DNA of 64,000 nt from Pristionchus mayeri (lineage: Eukaryota; Nematoda; Chromadorea; Rhabditida; Neodiplogasteridae). Positions 1 through 12,070 of this stretch are shown one piece after another; the stretch's first letter is position 1, and each line of letters begins with the position of its first letter. Location: assembly GCA_036245805.1 (NCBI GenBank), contig BTRK01000002.1:44250661-44314660 (forward strand). The letters run 5' to 3'. A program made the translations under genes and the position numbers. Under the pieces are notes generated by a model. The model ran no database searches. It saw only the letters and a list, made by a program, of their open reading frames with translations, and had not been told where the DNA came from.

Positions 1-3000
1 CGGCTTGCTCGTTGCACATGAGAAGAGTATTGGGGGTGTAAAATGCACTCAATGAACCGTCTTACTTAGAGATTTAAAACACTTACTCATTAATACTTTA
101 TGCATAAAGTTTTAAGTCTGATTTTTTCAAAACACATGTATGAGAATTGTAGTCCATAATTTTTTGATCTGCAATTCGTTGCTGATCGTTGTCAAACTTG
201 ACAAAATTTATCCACATTATTAGTGTAGTACCTGCAAAATTGGGGCCATGTGGCTCAAATATTATCGAGGGATAAAGCCCATAAAACGTATTTTGGGGGT
301 CCCCGAAAATCGATATAATAGTTCTTTCTGATGTGCCGAATTGTGGATTGTAAACATCAATGGATATAGTTTCACCACAGTTCGTGTACATTGATTTACG
401 GTAGAATTTAAAAACAATATATTTGAATATTTCCATATCGAAAATTAAATTCAGAAACCCGCGATATATATGTTTCAGACCATGCACATAAACTCAATTT
501 TGAAAGAAGTTATAGCAATTCGAATTTTGGGGTTTATATTTTTTTTAGCAAAACACACATGATCAAAATTCCAGCTTAATCAGCCAGCAACGATCGCATC
601 ATTCGTGGAGCAAGTGTGGCATGATCGAGCTGTTGAAGGCAACGTAGAGGACGATGAGGTATCACGTACGAATAACACACGTTAGCTGTTAAATATACAA
701 GATATAATTATTGCTATTAGTGCATTTTTGTTGTGTATTGTGCCGTGGTATATGGGAGAGGACGGAGTAAACGCAAGGTAAGCTAGTAAGCGCAACGCAA
801 GCTACAATAAAATAAATACTGAGAAAGAGCCGGCAACGGCTACAGAGAGAGAGTCAAATTAGAATGAAAAAGGACGATGAAATGGAAGGGAACAGCCAAC
901 GCAAAATTGCGTCTAAAATGTGTTTCACAGATGAAAAACCCATGATCGGATCTACCATAGGATCAATCCTATGGTGGATTCTAAGGCATGGGGTTCGAAT
1001 CCCAACCTGCACAGTCGCTTTTGCCAAGCTTCGAGAGAAGTGCCCAACAGTAGGCAAAAATTGTACGAGCTTTGCAAAAGTTGCTGCAGAGGCCGGGACT
1101 CAAACCCACCATACGATGGGATGAAAATTACAGCGCCTTAGACCACTAGGCCACGTTAGGACGACCATGTCTTTTCGTCTATGATGTGTTTCGAGAGTGG
1201 TGATATGACAATTGCACAAACAAAGTCGAAAAAATATAATTTTTCGAACTAGGACGTTTCGCACAATTCATTCAAAATAATCAACTTACAAGGGGATGGT
1301 AACTGGAGTCCGTAAAGTTATTCGATGCTACCTAGTGTGGCTTCATCCGGATCCCGGAGACATGTGAAATCGCGGCACTTCTTGGATATTTGGCCCACTC
1401 CCCTCCCCTCCCCTATCATTTATCATTCCCTCCCCATCACAAGGGAGTTGTGTGGCCGAAAATCAAGGAATGACACCTAGAAATGAGTGGGTAGAGGAGG
1501 AAGGGGGGGGGGGGCAATTATCCAAGTGCCAAATCGTTCTTCAAAAAGTGCTCAAAAAATTTAGCTAGCTTGAAAAATCAACAAACATTTATCACGCCGG
1601 ATCTGTCTCAGCTTGCTGCTATACCCCTAAAGCATGTATTGAGTTTTCAAGCTAACAAAATTTTTTGAGTATTTTTTGAAAAACGATTTCGGATGTTCCA
1701 AGGGTCAGGATGAAGCCTCAATATGTTACATAGAACAATTTTACGGGCGACGCCAAAATACGAAAAAAATAAATTCGCGAGTAGCCATGTTTTATCAGTT
1801 CACGATTGATATTTTGTGTGGAACCTTGGTGTACGGTAGGAGCGTTTTTCCCGAACAACAGAATCTGGGCGGGGCCTGCGGTCTCTATGTTTATTACATA
1901 ATTAAAAATATTTGCAATATTTTTCGAAAAAGGCAACCAAAGTGGCGTGCACGCTCACGAAAATTATTCGAAACGTCCTAGTTCGAACAAGCTTTATTCG
2001 ACTTTCTTGCGCGAAATGTCTCATCACCGAGAAAGTCGCGTAGCAACAGATTGAGGAAAAGCGTTACAGTAATATAATGAGAAGGCATCGAGAACTGAAA
2101 TATTTTTTTGTATAGGGATATTTAAATTATGGAATTTAGCTATTATTATAAATCCTTTACAAGAATATGACACTTCTTTACTTGAGGGGCCGAAGCTCCG
2201 CCCCCTTTTTCCTCTGCGTCTCTACCCCATCCACTCTCTACGCACCCTGCTTCCCCGATTGCGAAATACTTGCGAAATAGGCGAGAGCGCCAGACAAGCA
2301 GCGTGCGCAGAGAGAGAGCAGTCCTTTCCTTGTCATAGTTGGTTTGTCGCGAAGCGGGGAGAGCCTAACGTTGCTTACCGCTCATTGTTAGGCAAGAAGC
2401 CGGCTTAGGCTGACGATATGCTCAGAAAGGTGCGTGATTACAGTTAGAATAGCAGAGGGAGCGGAGGGGGTAGAGACGCAGAGGAAAAAGTGGGTGGAGC
2501 TTCGGACCTCAAGTAAAGAAGCCCCGAGAATATTCTTACATAATAAATTGATCAGGTTTTGTTTTTTTACAGAACTCTAACACGTCGTCACCGTTGCGCA
2601 ACGCTCTGTGGATCAACTGTGGAGCGAGGGGAAGTCATGTTAGCGAGTTTTCTTTGGTACAAACCCGTGACTGAAAAACGTTGCTCTAATTAAAATTTAA
2701 TTAATGAAGGTGTGGTTGCCTCTTCTCTCTGGTCGCAATCGCTCGGGTACTGTGTCTATGGCCAATACTACCACGGGTGGCCACTTCCACGATTCCTTTT
2801 TGTCGAGGAGAATCATGATACCTTTTGACATGGAGATAAACCCTGCTTGTAAGTATTATCGTAGACCAGCCTTAAATTTTCCAACCTACACATTACACTT
2901 ACTTCATCGCGATATAGCATCACGATGTATGTTGCCGGTCGTCATAGTCGAACAATTCCACCAAGGCTTTGGCACACCGCTTTTTTTGAAAACTTGGCAA

Positions 3001-6000
3001 AAGAGGTTACGTGTGTGATCATCGTGATAAACTAAACTTCATTTTGGACCATCTTGATGGGCTCAGCCAGGCTGCACTTACCTTGTTTTAATAACTCAAC
3101 TAATGACATCACTTCAATCTTTCTTAATTGTAAAAATGGCCAATGTTGAAATCTTATCATGCATGATTTGATAAATATAGGAAAACTGCGTACTCGAATA
3201 TACCATCCGAAAAAAACCTATCACGATTTTCTACTATATTTAACAAATCATCCTCGATGAGATTTAAACCTTAGCGTGTTGATTGGAACCTATTTTTACC
3301 TTTTTTTAAGTTTGAAGTAATTTCAGTTGTTAAGTCATTCAAAGGAAAATTAATGCCAACCTACATGCAGCCTGAACCGATCGAGATGGTGCAAAATGGA
3401 GTTGACATCGATGATCAGCACACTCGACAACCTTTTCCAGTATGTTCTCGGAAATTAGGTGTGCCGGACCGTGTTCGATTCTCAAGCGATCGGCCTCATT
3501 CATATTGGATGATTCTTTTTTTTACTGCTGTACGTCACTTAGTCGTTGAGTGGAAATTACACTATCTCTTACAATTCCACTTTTCTGAATTAATTAATGC
3601 AATTAAATCGGCCGCTACAACAGTATTTCAATTTCAATTTCAATTTATTTATCCGCCAGGAGCAAGCATCGGGTAGTAGGATCTCCAAAGCATAATTTTC
3701 AGTACTCGCAAGCAGCGACTGTATTGCGACTGGAGTAGAATCAATTCCGGCTGTGTATAGTCCATACCTCACTCTCTACACGCCCCATCGGAACAGCGAG
3801 GTTTTACTCATCATTGACACTTTTTTCCATACATGTACTCGATCAGGTGTTCATACATCATCTTCTCCGTCAGCTTCTCAAACGCAATCTCGGAATGTTT
3901 GCTCTTGATCTGGCCGAGTCCTTCAGGTTGTTATCCTTTCCAAGCTTTATTTGGCCTATATTAAATAAATATATATTTTTTTGCAGATATCTTCCGTATT
4001 TCAAACACTCACTTGAGCTATTGTTGCATAACGTACTGGAGGAGGAAGCAACGAGTGCTGAACCCATCCCTGGTGAGCGAATAATCAAATTGTATTAATC
4101 AAAGATGCTGCAGTTTTGTAAGGCTGTTACGTTTTGAATGCTTCGTGATCTTTGCCAATTTAATATAGAAATAGATTGCTTTAACATCATTACTTTTTAA
4201 GCCGATAGTATAATATAAAGTGGTCTTTCGATTATATACTTCCGAAACGTAAATATATTGCAGACCCGCTGCTACCACGCGTTGTTGCGTTTATACAAGA
4301 ATTTCCTGAATTTCTGAAGACTATCGCTCATTGTGCGAGAAAGACTGAGCTCGCTCTCTGGCCGGCACTTTTCGAGGTCACTGGATCGCCAAATGACTTG
4401 TTTGAGGTCAGTAGAATGCAAAATATTTCTGCACGTTCTTTTGAAATTTCCAATGAAACAACTACTTATTGCATCTTAAACACGCCTATACTCTGGAAGA
4501 TTTTTCCCACTTATCATTTTTGTTCGAGGTATGCCTGCGAGATGGCCAGCTGGAGACGGCAGCAAGCTATCTCATTATTCTGCAAAACATCGAGAGCGCG
4601 GCCATCAGTCTAGAGGTTCGAGGATGTTTTCGTTTGGCTGCAAATATCGTCTCAGTCCAAAACATTTGATCGGTGATAAGTCGTTTAATTTATGGTTGGT
4701 TGTTTAGAGCTCACTAATAGTTACACATGTGCTTGGTGGGACGACGTTTGAGGATCTGTAGTTGGGTTGTAGAATCAGAACAAGGCTGAGATGACAAATT
4801 AATCAGCAGTTCGCATTTAAACTTATTTTTTTGAATTCCCTTCACTATTTTTACTAATTATAGCAAAATCAAAAGGGCTGAAAAAATACAACTGCACTTT
4901 ATTTCATATAATTGCTCAAATATGTTCTATATAAATTATACGTTTGATACCATCCGGGGGAGGTCGCCAAGGCCGGAAGTCCCGAGCCGCACACCCTAAT
5001 GTCATACTAAATGGATCCAATTAGGCACTAAATGCCTTATCAGGTGCAAACCACACCTTAGCCAGGCCCTATTCAGACCCTAATGCGACAATAATTTAAT
5101 CCTAGTCACATCTAAGTGACGACCCCCCCCACCCCGGTCGCCAACCCTCGTGCTATGGGGGGAAAACTATATATTGTTCGTTTCATTAGGTCTATGAAAA
5201 TGCATAATTTAAATCCAGAGAGTTTTCGACTCGCTTGTCCAATACCATATTTACTTTCAATTTTTCAGCAATCAGCACACCTTCTGCGGGAAGCGCTCTC
5301 ATCGTGTAGTTGGCAGCTGGCAAGAGATCTAGTGCGATTTGCGAAAAGCATCGACGCAGGTTAATGCGGCACAATTTACACGGAAATTGTTTGTTAAGTC
5401 ATTTGAAAAGAAATCGTGATTCATTTTATAAGCGAGGCTATTTTAGTAAAACTGTGAGCTTAAATATTTGCCGATCGTGAATTACATAATGTTGTTTTAG
5501 CTCTTGTTAATTTCTCATCCGTACTTTGCAGAAGACATTGAGACATCTCCTGCTCGCTCACCACCCCCTTCGATGTCTTCGAACCAGGTGAATATTATTT
5601 TGCGCTGGCAAGTTGACATTTCGGCAACGAGGTTGCTCGAATTGGCATAACTCGCGTCAAGCTAACTCAAATTAAAGGGTATCGATTGCGCCAGGTGGTG
5701 AAACATTAAAACTACGGGAATGGCATGTACAAATTAATTTTTAAATATCGTGTTACCCCTCAAGTCAAAAAAGAGTTACCACCTAAAGCAAACTAGTGTC
5801 AAGTTGCTCATGTGTAACACTAATTCCCGAAAGGCAACATTCGCGCTCACCCCGCCTTTCTTTCTGATCGTCCCTGGGTAGAGACTCGGGGAGTCGGAGT
5901 GGGAGAAATAGGGAAACCCCCTAAAGTAAACTTTTCCCGCAACTTTTCAAAAGCGTTTCGAATATCCCTCACAATACGATTGCTGTCTATGACAACCGAT

Positions 6001-9000
6001 TTCACATTCGTTTCCTTGGGAATTCACATTTGCGGTGCGGTAGCGGGCACCAGCGGAAATGTTTTGAATTATTGACTCGATCTCTGTCATAGCTAGGAGT
6101 CATTTCCGAAATGCCTCCCCTCTCCCCCTCTTCCCGTCCACGGCAATCACACGCAGTAGAAAACGCAGTGTGTGACTACAAGTAGCGAGGGACTGATCTG
6201 GCAGGATATTCCACATAAGAGCCTCTAGCACCGAAAAAAAACTGGCGAATCGCAAACTAGCATTTCTGTTACTGGGAAGTTTAAAACCACTCTTACATTA
6301 ATATTTGTAATTAATTACACGTTTTTTGCTTACTTGCACAAATGACACGCATCAAAGAATTTTATCATGTATAAATAATGACAAAACATGGTCTGCAACC
6401 TTGTGCAAGATGGCCCTTTTCTAAACACGTTGAAATTTTATTTTAAAAAATCTGACCCAGCGAAACTTTTGTATTATTATTTTTATTATAAATCGAAATT
6501 GCTTTCATGAATTCGGGCATGCTGAACTACCCTAAACCAAAAGGAAATTCAATTTAGTCCTATTTGAAAAACACATCCCTTGACCGCGACGCTTCACGCA
6601 ACGCATGATCCTCACCCTGCGGCGTAACACTCGTGCCGTCGTTCATTTACATCTCGCTATCTGTTTTCTCCATCTTTTGAACACAGAACATCTTTATAAG
6701 GCACATAAATCAAGTTTAAAATATATTTACGACAGGGTCGTCGTTCTTCCCGTGGCTCAGCAAGCATTGCTGCGAAAGGAACGGGTGCCGCGGATGAGCT
6801 GGTGCTTGCACGATTTCAAGCAGGTACAGTAAGCTTATTTTATAATTTAAAATATATGGTATAATAAGCGTAGTATCGCAGCGGGAAAGGTCAGCCGTCT
6901 TCGGCATTCTCACTCAGTGAGTGAGGCTACTGGGAAGGACGGATTGAACAGAGAAGGAGGAGTCAGCAGGAAAGACTCAGCCAATAAGAAGATCTTGAAG
7001 GTATGCCACACAATAAACGTTATTCGATACGCGAAAAACCGAATTTGTATAAATTCTATAAGAATAGCTTTTATAGACGCAATCATCCGAGCTCTCTCCT
7101 TCCTCTCCACATTCACCTACTTCTAACTCCTCCACAACGAATGCCATGCTGGAGAGGTGCACCTTTGCAATGATATTGTTGAATTGCTATTTATAATTTG
7201 GTATACTGGAAATATTGTTGTTACAAGTTCCCGGAAAAATATTTTTTATCTTGTAACTATTAAATTTAAGGATGAATCGACTACTACATGACCATGCACG
7301 CGGCCTTCTTGAGGAGTACTGTGTGCGCGATTTGGGTATTCAAGTGTTTGGTAGATCACTAGCTTATGATTCTTTAATAGGTTGTCTCTGCTCGCACCTC
7401 GAAATGGATACTCCCACATTGCTAGCTTCAATAGGTAAGGTTAAAATATACATTTGAGTAACTATCACTGAAAACTGAGCAGTTTAAACAATAGGCCGTA
7501 CAACGAAAAATATAGTTTCGCCTAAAGAAGTATCTACGGGTGACTTTTTCCAAACAGTTAGAAATTCGACCTGGTGCGATGTTTCTCTGTTTATGACTAT
7601 CACAAAAATGTTTTGAAATTTAAAAAAAACAACATATAACGATATTTAATTGTACCGAAGTTATATGTTCTATACTATTATCATCTCAGCCGCGACTTCT
7701 CTTTGTCCACCGGGCTCTGCTAATCAGTCGGAACAAATTACAACGACGGTTCCTCATTTGTCATCGCCGTTGCGAATAGCTGATTTCACGGTCGCCCTTC
7801 AAAGAGTGCATTCTCAATTCGAATGGCCCTATCCGGTACCTAGCAGTAGGTAAGCTTACTCTAAATTGTTCTATTATTAATAGTTTAAAATTGTCTGGAT
7901 TTATCGGCAATGTTCAGCAAAAATAATCAATAAATTGCAAGAGTCGTCGAGCAGTTGGCTAAGCGATTTGCAGGAATCAAGTCGAGCGCATCATCAGCTT
8001 GTCTTTCAGGTGGGGTTGCAATTGTTGAAATTTAGGCCACTTGAGTTAGTGCACAGAGTAACTAAGAAGATTAGGCACTTCTTCGGTTTCTGGCCACCCC
8101 CTCTCATTTCCCATCCCCGTTCATCATTGAGGTGTTGAGAGTCCGAAAATCAGGGAGGGATAGCTAGAAATGAGTGGGCTAGATGAGGGAGAGGGGGGCA
8201 TTAAATTAAATCATTAACTATTATTGGACATTATAACGTTATATGTATTTGAGAATGACCCAAGGGGTCGGAATCCGATCTATTTTTCCAGATTATTAAA
8301 AACTATGACATTACATGTAGCCCAACACTCTTCATCGGGCCCCTGAAAAAATTTAACAATAAATTCAATTTCCGTCACCTTACAATGGGGTTCGAACCCG
8401 CAGCTTCAAAAATAGACTCCGGATGCGTTAGCTACCACAGGACCATGCTACATGGTCGAGTGAAACGTGTATACTATCCATGCTCTAGACCGTAATGGAA
8501 AGCATCGATCGCGATTATCCATCTCTCCCGGTCGCTACAATGAACTTTAGCAGGGTTTTAGATTTCGAATCATACTAATTTTTACGCGCTTTTCAATGGT
8601 ATATAGCTCATACCACAAGTTCATCCCTACACCTCCCTTGTTAGACTATTTAATATTTAGCATAGAATAAATACGGATATTTTAATAATAAGAAAATGCA
8701 GCACAATTTTGTTAGACTATTTAATATTTAGCATAGAACATATACGGATATTTTAATTATAAGAAAATGCAGCACAATATTATTTTTAGATACTTCTTCC
8801 GACATGATTCCTCCGCTGACTTCGAGTTCGTCAACAAACAAAAAATCGTTCACGGATGAGGTGAAAACTTTAAACTAATTGTTGGGTAAATAAATTTAGA
8901 CAATGTTCTTCTGAAACTGAACGTATCGTTTTATCTTCAGAATTCCTTTGTGATTACACCGATTAACGAAGTACCCACCGATGTGGAGAACGCTTCTACG

Positions 9001-11409
9001 AATGGAGAAGTGCTAGCTATTATGGAACAAATTACGGGTGAGTGAAAATTGTTCAAGTAAGTTTAAAAGGAAATTTTTATTAATTTATTTAAATATTTTC
9101 GTTATGGAAAATTTGTATTTTTTCACGAATGTTGTATATTTTCCCACAGGACCTCAGACTGGGTACTACAACGGCGCACGGGATTACCGATCTGGCTCAC
9201 CATCAGTTTCATCTGTAAAAACATCGGGTGGCATGACTATGGACGATGCATCGAGCATGAACGGTGGAATGCCAGGTGCAGAAAATAAGTTGATCTTAAA
9301 TTTTATGTAATTGTATCGCTTCTCACGAGAAAATCGAAACAAAAAGGTATTTTCGGTTGGCATTCGAATTTTCGAATTGCAGATTTCTTAGATTTCCATT
9401 CACTGCTAGACCATATCTGAAATTTCTGATTTTTATCATACAGGGCAGCTGCAGCAGTCTTCTGCTTGTCACAATTCTCTCGTGAAAGACGTGATATGCA
9501 ATTAAAACAATGAGTTTTTTCGCTTTCTATCCACGTATTTGTAGGTGGCCTACAGATGGAACCACTTCTGGGACCGAATGAAGCCGTGAAGGGAAATGAG
9601 GTAGCCATTTTACAGTTTTGATAATTTTTTTTGCTATTTGAAGATACGCGAAGCACAACTGCGATACATGATCGGCGCTTTCGCTGAAATAGCGGCAATG
9701 GATTGGGTGTTTATCGTGAGTTTTTTTCCGATTGTTTTGTTGATTCAAATATTTATCATTTTAACCACAAGCGTTAGGACTTTTTAGCAATGCTTGACAC
9801 AGGAAGTTTTGTAATATTCGAATTTCGATGGTCAAATTTCATTATCAGGATGATGAATGCTAATTGTTTTGGTAGAAGTTTTGCTTGATCAAATAAATAC
9901 ATTTTAAAGTTAGCAATAGAAGGTGCTGTTCGTTTTACTTCATTTTAGATCGATAAACCTATTGTTACGGATACATGGTAAAGAGAAGTATTTCTGTTGA
10001 TGCTCAGTTAGGTTCAAATTTGTAAAATCGAGTATTACTTTCTGGACAACCGGTTATTTTCTGTACAAAATATCGGCATTTTCCTAGAAGCGTACAGCAG
10101 AAGTAGAAGTAGAAGCCCGCCCTCTCTGCCTCCTTCTCAATATAAAGTTGCTTAGAACTTGACTTAGACTGCTAAAGCTAAGGAAAATGTTGCTGTTATG
10201 CTTAGACTGCTTCTGCTAGAATTTCGGTTGCTTAAAGGTTAGGTTCTCCACCATGCCCCCAGGGGGGGGGGGGTGTGGTCAAGAGGGCGGGGCTTGGTAG
10301 GCTTCTACGAAAGCTCCAAAATTTCTAAAAACGTAGAAAATGTATTATTTCGTTCAAATTGTTTCTTAAAGGTTTCGCAATTTATATTTTTCTCAACTAT
10401 ATTGTCCCCGCTTCACAGCTCAGAATGGGTGAAAGACGTTCAATTTATCCGCCGAAAAAAGAATATGGATCAGATATCACATAAATCCCGGTGCTACTTT
10501 TTACACTGTGAAGTTGACGAATGAATGGTGCCATTGTTTTAGCTTTCCGTTGTTCTACGAGACGCTGCTATCGCTCGCTCATCGCTTTCTGTGGCTGCGG
10601 GTAAGCCCGCAATTATTATTGAGCCCATGTGATGAAATATCAACAAACCTGATTAATGTTTCCTATTTACATACTAATTTATTTTGAATTGGCTAAGCAT
10701 ATTTCATGATCTGTGATTCAATTTTGAATGTGCCGAGTGAAATTTAATATTTTTTTTCTACACAGGCCGGCGTGCTGGAGCTGCTTCAATGCAGAGACTA
10801 CGAGTCGGTTGTAGGCAACTTGTTGATTGGGCTAGCCTAAACTGGTTAGTTAATTTGTTCTCCATTTACGGTTACACTAGTATTTTCTTGTTTCTTTTTC
10901 AAATGCTATATATAGCATTAATATATTAAGTACCATTTTGAGCATCGGATATGTGCACATTCTGCATGTATTCGATGGTCATCTGAGCATCCTCTGCGAA
11001 GCGCTCGGGGCCGTCGAGCATCCCTCTGCACCTCAAGCAGTTCCATCAGCTGTGACTAAGCCTATGGATCAGTCGAAACCAGCACTGCCCGCTGAGTCTG
11101 CTGCCGCAGCTCAATTGGCGAGGAGTCGTGCGCTCCGCGACGCCTTTGGGTGTCCAGGTACGAATGATTAGTTCCGCAAAAAATAATATATGAAATGCAA
11201 TATTTGTATCTGCATTTTTAGGAGCCGCTGTTCGATTGAGAGACGCTGCTCCTTCTACGCGGGCTCTTCCTCACGGATTACCTCGAGCTCGTTCGCGTAG
11301 CGTTGACCGAGGAGCTGAGAGAGCGAAAGAGAGGTCGATCAGAGTGAGCGGAGAAGATGCAGTGAGCACTGTGGCGGTAGAGGAAGGAGCTGACTGTAGC
11401 CTTATGTGA
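1..11409 (+). CDS. ric1: RIC1 homolog, Golgi Rab6 exchange factor subunit (C-terminal part)
   Basis: RIC1 pairs with RGP1 in a Golgi-membrane complex that activates Rab6. I join 26 exons: 1-37 (tentative), 575-658, 2573-2638, 2710-2848, 3703-3800, 3847-3926, 3987-4072, 4264-4406, 4529-4615, 5269-5359, 5532-5587, 6736-6823, 6882-7000, 7092-7156, 7271-7434, 7690-7849, 7942-8009, 8790-8860, 8941-9037, 9150-9275, 9545-9600, 9644-9715, 10543-10600, 10766-10844, 10988-11157, 11222-11409. Phases are continuous and give about 836 residues ending at TGA 11407. Family blocks seen: [79 protein letters not shown] and WPYPVP. The N-terminal WD40-like half (some 600 residues in animals) lies upstream of the window. 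Exon 7092-7156 was found only because it repairs the phase. Introns at 659-2572 and 8010-8789 are swollen by repeats. Identity is firm; small internal exons are less certain. Confidence 0.9.
98..487 (-). CDS. Unrecognised 129-codon ORF inside a RIC1 intron
   Basis: A single open frame runs on the strand opposite RIC1, wholly inside the intron 38-574. The part after the second Met ([19 protein letters not shown]) has protein-like composition, with [19 protein letters not shown] and few low-complexity stretches. I see no signal peptide, membrane segment or known motif. It could be a nested gene, one exon of a longer antisense gene, a decayed element remnant or chance. A 390-base open frame in AT-rich DNA is uncommon but not decisive. 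Confidence 0.25.
   Translation of the reverse strand: MHGLKHIYRGFLNLIFDMEIFKYIVFKFYRKSMYTNCGETISIDVYNPQFGTSERTIISIFGDPQNTFYGLYPSIIFEPHGPNFAGTTLIMWINFVKFDNDQQRIADQKIMDYNSHTCVLKKSDLKLYA
928..1165 (-). repeat. tRNA-like (SINE-type) sequences in a RIC1 intron
   Basis: Read on the minus strand from about 1165, an A-box-like TGGCCTAGTGG is followed by the B-box-like GGTTTGAGTCC near 1090-1110. A D-stem GCCT/AGGC can form, but the anticodon stem does not pair, so this is not a working tRNA gene. A second B-box-like GGTTCGAATCC sits on the plus strand near 990-1005 with no good A box. This most resembles a tRNA-derived SINE or decayed tRNA relic. Confidence 0.45.
1285..1757. mobile_element. Inverted-repeat (MITE-like) element, copy 1
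   Basis: The left end starts CTTACAAGGGGATGGTAACT. The right half, from about 1536, is similar to a second copy at 51489-51819, including the block GCCGGATCTGTCTCAGCTTG. The two halves of the copy are inverted repeats of each other around 1600-1630. The right terminus has diverged or lost about 20 bases. A different small element (1371-1533) splits its left arm. It lies in a RIC1 intron. Confidence 0.7.
1371..1533. mobile_element. Small inverted-repeat element nested in another MITE, family B copy 1
   Basis: A 163-base insertion beginning GGCACTTCTTGGATATTTGG and ending CAATTATCCAAGTGCC, with roughly inverted ends and a G12 tract near the right end. A related copy lies at about 8063-8205, sharing the start AGGCACTTCTTCGG and the phrase TAGAAATGAGTGGG. 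It interrupts the left arm of the element at 1285-1757, so it inserted later. Confidence 0.65.
2173..2522. mobile_element. Inverted-repeat element, about 350 bp
   Basis: The left end CTTCTTTACTTGAGGGGCCG continues through GAAGCTCCGCCC and CCTCTGCGTCTCTACC. The reverse complement of the right end (about 2456-2522) reads CTTCTTTACTTGAGGTCCG and repeats the same blocks, giving arms of about 60 bases. The middle is unrelated and holds no coding frame. It ends about 50 bases before the RIC1 exon at 2573. Confidence 0.75.
8063..8205. mobile_element. Family B small element, copy 2
   Basis: Resembles the nested element at 1371-1533: same AGGCACTTCTT start, CCGAAAATCAGGGA block, TAGAAATGAGTGGG block and G-rich right end. 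It lies in the RIC1 intron 8010-8789, about 50 bases after the exon ends. No target-site duplication is obvious. Confidence 0.55.
8380..8460 (-). repeat. tRNA-derived sequence (SINE head or tRNA relic)
   Basis: On the minus strand there is a D-arm-like TGGTCCTGTGGTAGCTAACG and a perfect-looking B box GGTTCGAACCCC, spaced as in a tRNA. The segment between them (CCGGAGTCTATTTTTGAAG) does not form a normal anticodon stem, so a functional tRNA is unlikely. It sits in a RIC1 intron. Confidence 0.5.
8639..8778. repeat. Tandem duplication of a 70-base unit
   Basis: Two adjacent copies (8639-8708 and 8709-8778) begin TTGTTAGACTATTTAATATT and end AAAATGCAGCACAA, with only a few substitutions between them. 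The second copy abuts the acceptor of the RIC1 exon at 8790, so a stretch just upstream of the 3' splice site is duplicated. Confidence 0.85.
9313..9498. mobile_element. Short copy of the ATATCACG inverted-repeat family
   Basis: The ends are inverted: GTATCGCTTCTCACGAGA on the left and TTCTCTCGTGAAAGACGTGA on the right. The same terminal motif bounds the long element at 58925-59785 and starts the partial copy at 26664. At about 186 bases it is probably a deletion derivative. It sits in a RIC1 intron. Confidence 0.6.
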
Positions 11410-12070
11410 ATATGTATATTCCCAATTTAGTATTCACTTTGTATTACTGCCAGTAATGAGTGTTCTCACAATTATATGAATTGTAAGATGAATTGGATGT
11501 CAAATTGCAAATTTAACGATTTTTCGAAAAGGATGTAAGATATCTTTCGACGTCTCATATCCGTAAAAGCTATTATTTCAGACTATAGGATAGTCCATAT
11601 TGCATAGGCATTTTTTCCATGACTATGTTTACATTTGTGCTCTTACTGTTGCCTTGTTCCCTCTTTACGGTATCACAGTGTCTCTCTTGCGGTAGCTAAC
11701 ACGTTCCCTGTTTTAATGGTTGTTTTATTGGTTTTGTTGTTTCTAACATATTTTTGCCATTTCAAGTAAATATTTAAATTATCTATTTTACTGGAAGACG
11801 AGAGAAAATGTATCACAGTTTCTAGAAGTATTATTGAATTGTCAGTTGAAATTATCATAAAAGATAAAACAATTAATTTCAATTATGTATATCGTTAATG
11901 TTCAAATGCTCAGGTTCGCTAATACGGTGTTTAGTGTACTATCGTCCCATATCCGGAACAAATATTGATGTACCCTATTTTTCCATTTTTTTCTCTGTCT
12001 CTTACAGAGCGCAATATTAATTCATTAAAGAAAACAGTTAATTCGTAGAATCCTTTGTCGGCGTTTGATA
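11410..12070. other. Intergenic, RIC1 3' flank
   Basis: AT-rich sequence after the RIC1 stop codon. I see no canonical AATAAA close to the stop and no further coding exon. The 3' untranslated region and cleavage site must lie here but cannot be placed. Confidence 0.5.

Noticed and set aside
1084..1160. Functional tRNA gene on the minus strand
   Set aside because: A and B boxes are present, but the acceptor and anticodon stems do not pair.
9303..9698. Minus-strand frame of 131 codons
   Set aside because: It covers RIC1 exon 9545-9600 in antisense and the short hairpin element; no independent support.
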